Below are positions 43,701-55,500 of a stretch of 64,000 bases of DNA, in pieces (within the stretch, counting starts at the first letter, position 1; every line of letters begins with the position of its first letter). Source of the DNA: Smallanthus sonchifolius. Its lineage: Eukaryota > Streptophyta > Magnoliopsida > Asterales > Asteraceae. A model generated the notes under the pieces. The model saw nothing but the letters and a program-made list of their open reading frames with translations. It searched no databases and was not told where the DNA came from. Where the stretch lies: positions 9,302,842-9,366,841 of the forward strand of contig CM042042.1 of assembly GCA_023525975.1 (NCBI GenBank), in the 5' to 3' direction. The position numbers were made by a program, and so were the translations under genes.

Positions 43701-44767
43701 TCCAAAAATGGCCGCAACCAGCCTAAACTAGCCCGCAACTAGCCTAAACTAGCCCTAAACAAGCCTAAAACATGTCTAAAATCCCAAAAATGGTATATTT
43801 ATGCTATGCGCCTTGCTTATCTCGGGACCTCGCTTTTTAAACGCCTTGTGCGACCAAGGCTCACCCTTTGCGCCTTGAGTGCGCCTTTGACAACTATGAC
43901 TATACTTTAAATCAATTAAACTATTTACTTAATAAAATATGTACACCTAATTAACTTATCTTTATATAATACTAGTGAATTATCATAAAAAGTAAACAAG
44001 TTAAAATAATATATTATTCTAAAAAAAATAGTTTTAGCTAAAAAATCTTTTCAGTTAAATTCGGTTTATTCAGTTAAAACCAAGCCGAATTCTTATTCGT
44101 TAATAGGTTATGTTAGGAAATCACTGAATTCGATTCGTTTTCGGTTACGAGCATATAAAATCCCTAACCGGATAACTTGAAAACCGAACCGATGAACACC
44201 CGTGGCAACCACTATGATGATTCCAAATTGGTCAAATGTCACAATAACCTAAAAAGCTTAACATATTATTCAAAATCCACAAGTCAATTTATGTTTGTTT
44301 AGTTTGTTCATCATTTCATAAACTTCGCCATTTCTCTCCCTGCTCTGGAACACATTTCAATTAACGATCAACGAAAATGCCGAAAAGATAAAGCGATCAA
44401 CGAGAATAAAGCCTGCATTCACCGACTTAAATTACAGTTTATCTGACTCCAATTTGCGAGTAATAACTCCAAATTCTTATACTGAAACTGTTTTTCCTCT
44501 AAAATCAAGCTTAGAAGCAAGCAATCCATCGAAATTACTGTCACGTTACACATCATCTATGTTCTATAGATCTATTGTATACAATCATGAATTTGTAATG
44601 ACGAATTATGAATTCAGACAATATCATTGCATGCAAAACAAACGGTAAAGTGAGAAGAGTTTGAGCTTACAATTCCGGCACGGCGAGGTGGATGACGGAT
44701 GAGGATGGGGAGGGGGGCGGAGAAGTGACAGGCGAGGAGAGAGGAAGGATTTCTCGAGTATAAACAT
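34761..44767 (-). CDS. Arginyl-tRNA synthetase, probably dual-targeted
   Basis: Charges tRNA-Arg with arginine. Eighteen exons: 44767-44671, 40204-40128, 39946-39810, 39605-39530, 39419-39318, 39213-38998, 38850-38773, 38096-38013, 37854-37759, 37689-37511, 37428-37344, 37259-37073, 36984-36915, 36568-36499, 36396-36307, 36193-36125, 35929-35831, 34871-34761; 640 aa in phase. Residues 1-53 are Ser/Arg/Pro-rich and presequence-like. Met54 (40142) would start a 587-aa cytosolic form, as long as Arabidopsis ArgRS. Met54 onward has the N-terminal additive domain ([11 protein letters not shown]), the class I signature HVGH (199-202, in [12 protein letters not shown]), DWGTQFGMLIE, the KMSKS-equivalent GKRFRTR (440-446) and the C-terminal helical domain ending GITPVYKL. 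Oddities: one GC-AG intron (36498) and a lost AG acceptor before exon 9, where I used a GAG nine bases downstream. Intron 1 carries a young LTR element. Confidence 0.93.
34882..35645. repeat. Tandemly duplicated intron segment (about 380 bp x 2)
   Basis: About 34882..35283 and 35284..35645 repeat the same order of words: AATCCAAA, CCCAAAAATTATACACGTGAA, ATAGGTTGAYATGAACA, ATAATACTCCAAAATTAC, GTTTTAAGTATA, AATGCTCATT, TTTAAGTTACGACA. The copies have diverged by roughly 15-20 percent. They lie in the last intron of the ArgRS gene, and the unit itself contains a sub-repeat (GTATAATAATACTCCAAAA). Confidence 0.75.
36497..36498 (-). other. GC splice donor in ArgRS intron 14
   Basis: Exon 14 ends GATAAG and the intron starts GCATGC. 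Codon phase (Asp-Lys then Gly-Asn-Thr) fixes the border, so the donor is GC and not GT. Confidence 0.8.
38432..38720. repeat. Possible Stowaway-like relic
   Basis: TACTCCCTCTGTCTCATAGA at 38432 is the classic left end of a Stowaway-type MITE, in an ArgRS intron. A convincing right end was not found, so the right border is approximate. Confidence 0.35.
40440..40758 (-). repeat. 3' LTR of non-autonomous element
   Basis: On the minus strand TGTTAGGTGTGG...CGTTGTTCCTAACA. By eye no differences from 42863..43181. The polypurine tract is at 40759..40769. Confidence 0.95.
40845..41000. repeat. Three imperfect tandem repeats in the element interior
   Basis: Units containing CCAAGCCTYCAGTTCT and AAGAACAAGCTAA repeat about every 50-55 bp next to the 3' LTR. 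Their role is unknown. Confidence 0.6.
42660..42770 (-). repeat. Short tandem repeats in the 5' leader
   Basis: Three AACACTGTTCA(Y/T)GCCGG-like units and two CGACGGTACTGTAGC units follow one another. On the minus strand they lie about 80-200 bases after the primer-binding site, where retroelement RNAs usually carry dimerisation and packaging signals. Confidence 0.7.
42849..42860 (-). other. Primer-binding site, initiator tRNA-Met
   Basis: The minus strand reads TGGTATCAGAGC, exactly the plant copia consensus, two bases after the 5' LTR. Confidence 0.92.
42863..43181 (-). repeat. 5' LTR of non-autonomous element
   Basis: Appears identical to 40440..40758. The target duplication CATGT follows. 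Confidence 0.95.
43257..44203. mobile_element. hAT-type MITE with AACCGAA interior, itself interrupted
   Basis: The left end TAGGGGTGTTCAT pairs with ATGAACACCCGTG at the right. Flanks GTAACC and GCAACC suggest a decayed target duplication. The arms are built from AACCGAAAACCGAACC words. A second element (43506..43893) lies inside. All are in ArgRS intron 1. Confidence 0.7.
43506..43893. mobile_element. GC-rich-armed MITE nested in the previous one
   Basis: Ends GTTGTCAAAAGC and GCGCCTTTGACAAC are inverted repeats. The arms carry GAGGCG and GCGCCTTG words, like 29266..29700. No clean target duplication. Several short frames cross it but none looks like a protein family. Confidence 0.6.
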
Positions 44768-45440
44768 CGAAACTCTAGGGTTTTTTGAGGGTTTTAATTG
44801 CTTTTTTAAATCAATAGTAAATTCCAAATACGGTCCCTCTGCTACTGATAACGGACATTCAGATCTTTAACTTTTTGTTTTGTAATTTTGTTGCTAACAC
44901 AAACCAAATGACACTAAGGCCCTCCGTGGAGATATGAAAGTGGTGGCGTGAGCCACCTGGCTCAACCACTGGTACGGAACACCGTCCCTTGGGACGTGAA
45001 CCCAGGCGTGGAGCTCTAGCGTGAGCAGGTTCACGGGGAATGGGCGATTTCTTGTGTGTATGTGTGTTATGTGTATATATTTGTGTGTGGATACTGAAAT
45101 CACTACGCACCTTAGTGATTTGGTTTAGTAATTTCCCCATGTGGATGTGGCGGTGACGTGACAGGCGTGAATGTGAAACCACTACGGATTGCCTAAGCCT
45201 AAGATGATACTTATGAATTGCTATCAACATGATTAATGTATTTATGGATGTAAATGAATTAGAAGGGCCTAAGTGAAAAATCCTTTTTGTAACCTCCCTT
45301 GCAATACTCTACAATCGGCTTAATCGATTCTTTCTTGTCACTCCACCCATCGACGCACAAATAGAAGGGACCGAGGAAAGCTTTCGGTTTTGGTTCCCTC
45401 TGTCGAATTACAGGTATAAATCGTGATTCAAGCTTAGTGT
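44768..45440. other. ArgRS upstream region
   Basis: Holds the promoter and 5' UTR of the ArgRS gene near its low-coordinate end (the minus strand has CCCTAGAGTTTCG just before the ATG). No TATA box is clear. The middle part (44900..45230) has a GC-richer stretch whose frames I do not recognise. Confidence 0.4.
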
Positions 45441-48250
45441 TGTCACACCCCCAATTTCAACTAACGGAGTTTTACTGTTTAGGAAGTGACAAACCAGGAT
45501 CTCAGTCATTAGTTACATCAAACAACACTATATGGGACTCAAATTGAAATATTATAAAAGTTCAGAGTAAATGCGGAAGCGTTTAAACAAGAGAGTAAAT
45601 GCGCACAACAACGTGCCCAAGTCTAACAATAACGGAAACTTAATAAGTGTTCAGTAGATTGACAATTATTAAATACATCATGTTGACACCATGCATGCCC
45701 TAACGTGCACCTGTGCCTTAGCTTAGCGTCCTGAGAAAAACATGTAAGAAAAGTGTCAACACAAGGTTGGTGAGTTCACAGGTTTCAGTTTGCAACAAAG
45801 TTCAATAGGTTAATGTACATTCAATATATAAATCAATAGGTAGCTAACTCATAAGCATGTTAACTGATGTGCTCACAACCGACAGCTGACTGTTTATGTT
45901 TTTGCCTCCCACCAGGCCTATCAACCATGGTGCATGTTTAGGTCAAGACTGCACCCGTTCGACATCCAGTCGGGTTAGCGTGACTAACGCGGGTGAGGTT
46001 TGTCAAACCCAATAGTACTACTCAACTTACCTCGCTATGTTCATATTAACGGTCCGATGTGAAGACTTAGTGATAGATGTGTACGCATAGTTAAACAAGT
46101 GATAACATATATGAATTACATAACAAAAAATGTTTACGTCATGTTTTCTCCCCCAAATTGTAAAACAGTAAAGGGGCCGTGAAAACTCACCTGAACGGCG
46201 TAGGTAGTAATCACACAAGTACGAGACTAAAATCTCAAGCGTTAGCCCGACACGGCTCACAAATGCCTTAGAATTACAACATAACTTATTAGGGATAAAA
46301 ATGGGAATATGTGACGACAACACGGAAGATTAAACGCACTAAAGAAACGCTCTAATGATTAAGAGTAAACAACGTGTCCACGGAAATGAGAGTTTTTAAT
46401 TAATAAATACGATGAATACGATACGCGACGAATGACAAATTAATATAAAATGAACATGTTCAAGCGTCATCGTCATTAAATAGTGATCTAGAAAATAATA
46501 TTATTATATTATTTTTAAACTTGTAGAGTTAATACGGTACTCATTTATGTGTCAAAAATAATAATTATGTTATTTTTTATTGAGAATATATAACCGAGGG
46601 TAATAATATAACTAGTTATATTATTTATAAATTCGAAGTGTTTCACAACGCTCGTTAAAGCGATGAACATAATATATAAATATATTATTTTTAATTATGG
46701 GAAATAATATTAAAATAATTACGAAACTAAACCCGAACATTAATATAAACACAATTGTTTGTGTTTTGATAAATTAAATATAATTTTTGTGAAATAATAT
46801 ACTTAATATATTATTTTTAATATCACTGAAATTCTCTAAAATGTTTTATAAAATAAATCTCGAGCCTTCGGTTGTTTTCGGGTTTCAAAACACGTTAATA
46901 TATTAATATAATAATATAGGGATAGGTTAAATATCAAAATAATGGTTTGAAAAATAATTAAAACTAAAACAAGGGTGGGGAGACTTGAACCCGGGTCTCC
47001 TCCCTACCAGCACACAGCCTTAACCATCTCTACCCGCTAGGGATTCGCAAACAAACCCGAGACAAATTGCTTTTAACATTCGGGTTCCTATGGTCTCCCT
47101 CTATACACACAGCGATCGAATACCAGTCCCAACCCACTAAATCCGGTCGCGACTAGCCAAAATGGCAAAAGGAGTTTTGTTCCTTATAGTATTTCAGACC
47201 TGGGATGGGTTTTAATTCGAAAAGCCGTAAGTTTATATGTGTTTAAATTCGGTTTTAAGATTCGAGCCCTAGAATAAGAACATGAAATCGACTTGAACAG
47301 TTTTGATGTTAGAATGCTTTGAAATCATAGGGCTTTTAACAAGTAATGACTTGTGAATCTACTGATGTGGTTTAATTCCATTTTGGTTGAGTTCCAGATC
47401 AAAAACCCCAAATCGAACAAGAACAAACCCTAGACAACGGATCATGATAAATTCGATGACATGAGCCCTGGATTTCATAGGGCTTTCAATCCAGACGTAG
47501 AGACGACTATGAGGATGTGTTCAATTTCAATATTTGATATCGAATTTTTAGGGTTCGACTAAAACGAAAACAATATGAACCCTAGCTATTCGCTCGAGTT
47601 AAATTCGATAATGTGAACCCTAATTAGGTTAGGGCTTTTGATTATCAAGTTAATACGAATCTAATTATGGGATCAATTACCAGAATGGATACCGAATTGA
47701 TGGGAAACGGTTAAAACTCAGTTCCGGCGATGAGTGCTTGATCTCCAATGACTCCGGCCTCGTCTCCGATCCGATTGATGTGTGCAAATGCTCCAGAGAG
47801 TTGCGTCTATCGTGCGCAGAGACTCAATTAGTAAATTGATATACGGAAAAGATGAATTTGATGGCATTTGGCAATGAAGTCGACGGTTATGAGTTATTAC
47901 TCATTAATTTGTTTAATTTTGACAATGCTGATGATTAAACTGACGGTTACGACTGTTAATGATGAGCATACGCTTGATCCGTTACAAAATCAGGTAGTGA
48001 TCGATTCTTGGATTCGAATTTGAGTTCACTATCACGAGTTTGACTTTACAAAGTCAAATAGAACTTGAAATTTTCAATTTTGACTATTCTAAGCCAACCA
48101 AATCAACTTTGGTTAAATTATAGATTTAACCCTAACAGTTTTAGTTCAAATATTGACAGAATCAACCCTAGGGTTTGAAATTGAGTTAACTTGATTTAGA
48201 TTTGACTGCCTTTACTAATGAGGTTAATTCTAAAAGTCCGGATTGTCACA
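45441..48250 (-). mobile_element. Long solo LTR (probably Ty3/gypsy Tekay/Del type)
   Basis: 2810 bp, with ends TGTCACACCCCC and GATTGTCACA (TG...CA) and a perfect 5-bp target duplication, AGTGT at 45436..45440 and 48251..48255. No internal repeat of itself, primer site or coding domain, so it is a single LTR left by recombination. The minus strand ends GGGGGTGTGACA, a common finish for long plant gypsy LTRs, which suggests minus orientation; that assignment is inference. Confidence 0.78.
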
Positions 48251-48255
48251 AGTGT

Positions 48256-49341
48256 TGAGTTTGGTTTTGATCATGCTAATGATGTAGTTTCGTGGTTCGT
48301 ACTAGGGTTTCGTGGAGACGAGGTTTCGGGTCGACCCAATACTCGATTCCTAGGTTATTAAGCTCGCTTTTTACGCGCTCTGTTAAATGTTTTAGGGATG
48401 ATATACATGCAATGTTAAACTTAATAGATTGCGGAGAAATGAAAGTATAAAAAGTATATGACTTTAAACGTATGATTTCTATATGAAGCTTATGTATGAT
48501 GTTATGTATGAAGATGGATGTTTTATGACGTTATATGTTTATGATTTAAAATGGGCATGCACTGGTGGGGTCACTTGATTGTTTCTTTATAAGTCAAATT
48601 AGACGGCCTCTTACGAGGTAAAACTTTAAAAGTCCCCTAAAAGTACCATGACTTTGTGTGTTGGTATGTCCCTGGAGCATAGACGGACCCATTACGACCA
48701 CATGCATCGACCATGTTATATACTATGTTATGTTAGGTGATGTTTTCCCAATAAGGTTGATGTTATAAAATATGTTTTTTTATTAAAACTATAACTCACT
48801 CAGCAACGCTGACTTTTCGCATGTATATCAGATTGATTTCAGGTGATGATGATGGACAAGGATCTCTTGGCTTTATTATGAACCTACTTGCACTTTAGAG
48901 ACTGACATTCCTATTCATGACGCTATTTGTAACACCCCAAATTTTTAAAGAAATAAAAGTCCAGGGGCTAAAGTATAAATAGCCCAAAGTTAAGGGACTA
49001 GAAAATAATAGAAATTGGAAATTGAGTCGGTAGCGGACCGCTACCAAGCTCTTAGCGGTCAGCTAGCCGTAATTGGTTCGGACAAGGAAGAGTCGACACG
49101 TGTATGATGACTCACTGAAAAGGATTGGAATAAGAACCTTACCAATACTCGGACCAGATGTACGACCTAAGATGGTTGCGAGGGGGTTAGCACACCCATA
49201 AAATATACGAATGACGTGACCGGAGGTACGTCCGGAGATGGTCACGGGGCGTTGAGAGCCTGGGAAACTTGAACAATAATAAGAACCTAAAGGGTTCATA
49301 ATAAAATGTGCGATGCAGTGTACTTACTTAGCGTAAGCTAA
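48256..49341. repeat. LTR-derived remnants
   Basis: Contains ACTCACTCAGCAACGCTGAC at about 48785, a motif typical of long gypsy LTRs, and a new LTR-like start TGTAACACCCCAAATTTTT at 48929. The right part is cut at about 49342, where the ABC1-kinase upstream region begins. No coding sequence is seen. Confidence 0.45.
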
Positions 49342-49541
49342 TTCAAAAACGTTTTCCACACTACAGGAAAGAAGCACGTGGAATAGAGTTTCCTATGAAC
49401 GAGATTGGTCGAAGTTAAAAGATCCCTATGTAATATGATGTAAACATATTATCTTATGTAAAAACAATATTATAATAAAAAGTTACCTTAGCCACTTATG
49501 ACAAGGTTTTTGTCAAACTGGGACCGTTTTTCGCAATATAA

Positions 49542-50515
49542 TCTATACTATCTAATAAATAAAGGTTTTTTATGCCACATGTCGTCTCCATATTTACCAT
49601 CATCATTTTTTTCCCGCCTCCCTCTTCTATTAAATACATTTCCATCTTTTAATAATAATAATATATTTAAAAAAATACTAATCTATACTACCTAATAAAT
49701 AAGTAACTTAGGAGGACACTTGTCATATTTCTAGGCATCTTCATTCTTATTTTCTTGCCTCTATTTCCTATTAACAATCAACTCCACTATTTTAGACAAC
49801 TAAATTAATTAGTTGTTTTAATTTTTATCTACACATTTTGTAATTAAAAGTTGTGTTTATCATCAAATAATTTATTCAGTCACGTCAAAGTACATTTTTT
49901 AAAAACATATTTTGACAAGTATACGTGTTAACAGATTACATTTTATTCAACATGCATAATACACGAGTTTATTCAACCCGTGCAATACACAAGTTTTTAA
50001 AGAAAATAAATTTTATTTCTAAGTATATATAACATTATATTTATATTACCCGTGTGTTACACGGGATTCTAACATAGTCTATACATACTAATAAATAAAG
50101 GTTTTTTAGTGCCACGTGTCATCTCCACATTCAATCTCATCATTTTTTTCCCGCTTCTCTCTCTTATTTAATGCACTTCTATATTTAAATAATAATATAT
50201 ATATTTAAAGATAGTATTAATTGGACTAATTATACACATTTATTTTAAATTATCCCTTATTATAAGAAAATTTTAAAATTTATTTATGTAAATTTTATTT
50301 CAATCAAATAGTAATTGAAAGTGAAATTACATTAAATAGTAATTAACGTATTTTCGAAACCTAATTATATATTAATTTTTACATATTTTGAGCTTGTTTA
50401 TATCCGTAGTATATGTAATATATTTTTACACATGTGAAATATATATACATAAAGATTTAAAAAATTTAAATATTAATATTTTTCACCCCGTGTGTAGACA
50501 CGGGACCTAAACTAG
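49542..50515 (+). mobile_element. Head-to-tail array of three Helitron units
   Basis: Three Helitron starts (TCTATACTATCTAATAAATA at 49542, TCTATACTACCTAATAAATA at 49682, TCTATACATACTAATAAATA at 50078) and two hairpin ends (CCCGTGTGTTACACGGG near 50050 and CCCGTGTGTAGACACGGG near 50488, the latter followed by CTAG at 50512..50515). The first unit is only the first 140 bp of its family. The homologous site at 26903/26904 lacks all of it and shows insertion exactly between A and T with no duplication. Confidence 0.85.
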
Positions 50516-51209
50516 TACTCTAATAAAATAAGTAGAGTACTTCACTATTTAAGAAACTCGATTTGGTTTAGTTATTGTTTCCCGATTTGGTTTAGCCACA
50601 TTCATGAGCAATGTTTTAATATTAAAATAAAATTTTATTAAAAATTTAGTACCCCTTTTATAACATTATCCCAAAATGTATTAAAACAACAAAATAATAA
50701 TAATAAAATATTAAGCTATACAACATAAAACTAAAAAAACCCAGGTTTAAACAAATCAAATAAAAATTAATAAAATATAAGTTACTTTAAAAGAAATCAG
50801 TATTTTATTATACATGGAGGAAGAAATCCCAATAGTTAAAAGCATATTAAACGGATATTGATTCATAGTTACGACATGTGTCCTACTAGTTTATCGCCAC
50901 GGAAGATTTAAGCTCTTGTGTTTGGTTTCTAATACCATCGGTTGCTTCCTTACTTATTTAAACTTTCGCTTCCATTGATGAACAGACAAAATTGTACCCT
51001 TAAAGGAACATATGACGCGTCATAAGGTGACCCCTCGATGCCGATTTCACCGATTTCGAGGGCATAGTGTTCCCTTTTTCCCCGACCTCCAATCCACCTC
51101 AAAGGAGCCCATTAATTTTGACGTATAAACTTATGATTGGTTTCATAAGTCAATATTTGTACCAAGAGAGTCCAATCTATTGGTAGTTAGGTTTGTTTTG
51201 CTCCGATTC

Positions 51210-51306
51210 CACGTGTGGAACACGTGCTGACGTGCATCCACACTTTAGCGAGTACGGTCACCAAAAACTGACGGACACGGCACCCCCACGCTCGTTCGTA
51301 CACGTG
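51210..51306 (+). promoter_or_regulatory. G-box cluster upstream of the ABC1-kinase gene
   Basis: CACGTG at 51210..51215, 51221..51226 and 51301..51306, about 130-235 bp before the probable transcription start near 51440. G-boxes bind bZIP and bHLH factors (light, abscisic acid and stress responses), so such control is possible for the downstream gene. Confidence 0.5.
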
Positions 51307-51444
51307 TCCTCCCCATAATCGATTGTGGTCACTTTCTGCCAAAGGATCTAGAGTCGTCGTAACTCGTAACACTGTAGCTTGACGACGCGATTAACGAAGC
51401 GACGTCGTTCGAGGTATTCGTTCCTTCGCACCATTTCCCCTCCG

Positions 51445-52559
51445 TTTATTCTCTCCGCCAATTTTGCTGTTTTTCTGTATAATTTCCATTCAATTTTGCA
51501 ATTCGACTGTGAATTAATCAGTGTTTCGATCGAGTAATTGAAATTTCACGATTACAATTTACAAAACCTCTGATCTCAGATTCTATAGGTACAGGGTTTT
51601 AACTTTTAAGTACATGTTGATATGATCATATGAATCTATGTTATAAGGTATGAAGATGTGATTGTTTTTGCATATTCATTCATTTTGTATGTACGATACT
51701 CTGCATCCTAATATATATAGATACCACCTGTGTGTGTAATTGTGTAACATGTAGGAATTCTGGGTGATTCGTGTATTTGTGATTGTCTGGATTCTCTCAT
51801 AATCACATAGGGTTTGCTTTCAAATTAAATTATTTATGTGGTATACGCATAATTCAATCGGAAAAGAATCAAGAACCTGTTAGGAATTTTGTGTGTTTTA
51901 AACCGCCCAAAACGCATGTATATATGGGGTAAACATATACCCTGGACAGTTATTTGCTGAAAACCACCAATCCATAACTACTAAGTTATTCTACTCCGAG
52001 AGACAATCTACTCTGGAGGAACAATTTTACTCCGGAGGGGTAATCTTTACTCAACATGACCAAACTGGTCAGAGGACCATCCTTTAGCAGCTTAACCCCA
52101 GCCAGAGGCGTTGCCCCTTGGACCCCACTAGGGGTTGCCGCCCCTAGGACTTTGCTAACCAGGGGCACTGCCCCGGACCCCGTTGTTCAGTAGGCTTCGT
52201 CCCCTTGATACAACAATGTGTCTTTAGCACCAGAAGTCATAAGATCATCAAAACAAATGTGTCCTCACACTTACCAACTTGTTTGATGTTTCAGTATGAC
52301 TTCTTATTTAGTCAATAAGTAAACCCAACTACTCAAAATAGCTAGATGACACTAAAATCACTAATATGACAAACCCTAACAAACTATCTATAAAAGTACA
52401 TAAATGCCCCCAGTATAATTGCCATAGTGACAATCTATCTAATACTATGATCGATTGATTGTGTATTTGTGTGTATGGTTTCATTATTGGCTAACTGGTT
52501 TACTGAAGGGATATTGATTTGTTTATTTTGGTGATTTGTTATATGATGTATATGGAGAT
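51445..52559 (+). other. 5' leader region of the ABC1-kinase gene
   Basis: The sequence from 51445 is T/C-rich like a plant 5' UTR; a leader intron is likely before the coding start. It contains an LTR-like piece that starts TGTTAGGAATTTTGTG (51878) and ends CCTAACA (52381), including GGGGCACTGCCCC-type words known from copia LTRs. No matching target duplication, so its borders are uncertain. Confidence 0.4.
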
Positions 52560-55500
52560 ATGAGAATTCCAGAACTCGTCGGTGCTTTTGTTCGGAGATT
52601 ACTCCGTATTCCATACTATCTGATCACAACAGTTATTATTTTGTTCAATGAACTCGCTAAGCTTTATTCAATGGGGTGGGGGAACATCTACAAGAGGCGA
52701 ATGAAGGTTTTCTCATTGGCATTTCTCATATACCTGGATTATAAGGTATGGAAATTGTCTTTTTTCCATACGATCGTTTGTGTGTTTTGACATACGGGTC
52801 GTTTTTTTGGTATTGGTGGGATGAAGGCGTTGCAGCAGAGGGAGAAGTTGACGAAAAGATCAAAACGGGATGGTTTATGGGAGAGAGCTCATGAGCGGAA
52901 TGCTAAACGTGTTCTTAAGTTAATTGTGGAGTTGGAAGGTTTATGGGTGAAAATGGGACAGTATTTATCTACTCGTGCTGATGTGCTTCCTGATGCCTAC
53001 ATACGCCTTTTGAAGCAATTACAAGACTCTCTTCCTCCTCGCAGTCTAGAAGAGGTATTTTTGTTTATAGACTACTCATCAGACTATAACATGTTGTATT
53101 GCCCTGTAATAGTTCTTTTATTCATGCATAATGCATGCAGGTATTATCTTTATTAAAAAATTGGTCTGAAATTCCAACTTGTTAAAATAGATGATCTCAT
53201 GTAACACTTTCTTTTGCCTTGATAATGTTCTTTTATTCTGCATGTATCAGGTCTGTGAAATCATAGAGAAGCAGATGGGTCAATCAATGGATAACCTATT
53301 CACAAATTTTGTCCGTGTGCCTTTAGCAACAGCATCGGTAAGGACCTTTCTAAGTTTATTGGCAATGCAATGTTTAACTTTTGGAGAAAGTTTATTGTAA
53401 GATCATAACATAATAAGAAATCAACACTAAAGTAAAAATTTAGTCACTGTCATATTAAATTAGAATTCAACACTAATTACCAAAATAAAAATTCCTTTAG
53501 TCAACATCAACAGTGAGTCATAACTTTGCTTCCCATCTGGTTAAACGATCAACATTCTGAAACATTTCTATTGCATAAATAATATATGCAGATAGCTCAA
53601 GTTCACCGTGCAACTCTACGTGATGGGCAGGAGGTCGTTGTTAAAGTTCAGCATAAAGGCATTAAAACTATAATCTTGGAGGTAGTTCATTCTGGAGCCT
53701 CAATTTTTCTTTCCTTAGCGCGGGGCTTAAATTTGATTATGTGATTATGCCATATAGTAATAGATAAAATGACCAAGGACAGACCTTTTGTGAAATGAGA
53801 TTAAAAATTAACCAAATTAGGTTAAATTGTTAAAGGAAGGGATAAACAGAAAAACTTTTGTACCCTTACATAATAACTTCTATTGCAGCTTGTATGAAGC
53901 TGATTATCCAAAACTCCTTATTTGAGCCAGATAATTAGAACCGGGATCAGTTCCAAAACACAAATCCTAACACCCCCATTGTAATCATCTAACGTTACTT
54001 CTGTTACAGGACTTGAAGAATGCAAAGTCAATAGTGGACTGGATAGCTTGGGCCGAACCCCAATATGACTTCAACCCTATGATAGATGAATGGTGCAAGG
54101 AAGCACCTAAAGAACTAGATTTCAACCATGAAGCTGGTATGATGTAATAATTACTTTTTTTTTTTTTTTTTTTGTAATCCTCGTGTTCCTGTTGCTAAGT
54201 GTCTTTCTTAATGAATTTTGTTCTTGTAGAAAACACTAGAAAAGTATCTAGAAATCTAGGCTGCAAAAGTGAAGGTCTTGACAGAATACCTGAACATGTG
54301 GAAGTATTGATACCAGAAGTTATTCAGGTATCATCCTTCCTCGCCATTTTATAATAGCTTGAGGCTGCAGTATGCATGCTAACAACTTGATTGGTAAACT
54401 GTATTCATTTGAGGTTGTGACCTAACCATAGGGCCTAAGGACCTGGGAAAAATATTTAGGCCCAAATGATACTTTTGGGCTAACTGAGCCTAGGACTGGT
54501 CTTGGGGCTAGGCTTGCTTGTTCTTCTCAAGTGTAGAGTGGTGAGAAAATCTAATGTGGTAGAATTATACGAGGCAATGGGCGTATCCGGACAACTTAAC
54601 TGGAATAAGTTCTTTTAGATTGATCCTAAAACGACGAGACACTACACTTCATAGGTTTAGCCTTCTTTATGCGCCACACTGTAAAAAACACTACTTTTGG
54701 GATGGTGGAGGATTACTCTTCCTCAAGTGACGAAAGCATAGTAACTATAATCAATGGTTTCTGATATCTTTCTCGTGATCTTATCAGACTCTATTTGATA
54801 AGACACCATAATTTATTGTTGAATGAGTCAAAAGGCATGCTGTCTGGTGGTTCGGAGTTCTAAATGACAAATAATGTGAAATCAAGAGCTGGACAGTTTT
54901 GAACTTCCGGACAGAAACTTTAAAACCAAATTTAATAACAAAACATTAATGTAGCCAAATTAGTGAAAACCAACTAAAATGATAAGAACCCCTACTCTAA
55001 TCTCTAAAAGAATTTAATTCACCAAGCGTAAAGGGAAAGAGAACACTTCACACCACCACGATCAAGGATCTATAAAGGAAAATGAAGATTTCAGAGGAAA
55101 ATAGAGACCGTTGTATTCATATTCATCAAAATCTTCCCATTACATTTCATGAGTGTCCATATATAAATCGTTTTTACACAGCAACCTCTAGAAAAAAATA
55201 AGCAAAAGCTAGAAATGTAAGGACTTACTCTTCTAGTACAAGAGCCTTCCTCTAACAACAAAAACAAATTTGATCTGCATGAATTGGGACCACTTTCTGC
55301 ACCATTTTCTGTGAGTTGTTTTGAAATCTGATGGGAAAAAATAATCTGAAATGTTGAAGCATATTTGATTTGTTTTGGCTGGACTTCAAGCTTCATTTCC
55401 AGGTCAAACATCTCATAATAGTTAATAAATTCACACACATTTAGTGCATGTGCATGTGATCATTACTGAAAGCATGTAAAGATGGCAATGGCAATGGCCC

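Larger units (their letters stand above)
49342..51444 (+). repeat. Donor copy of the duplicated upstream segment
   Basis: Matches 26708..27842 on both sides of the Helitron array 49542..50515. It ends at about the expected transcription start region of the ABC1-kinase gene (CCCCTCCGTTT, 51434..51444). Confidence 0.85.

Noticed and set aside
49063..49299. Minus-strand 78-codon frame
   Set aside because: It lies in LTR-like sequence starting TGTAACACCCC and has no protein similarity I can name.
51878..52381. Clean solo LTR in the ABC1-kinase leader
   Set aside because: The ends look right (TGTTAGG...CCTAACA) but the flanking bases do not match, so it is only reported as LTR-like within the leader region.
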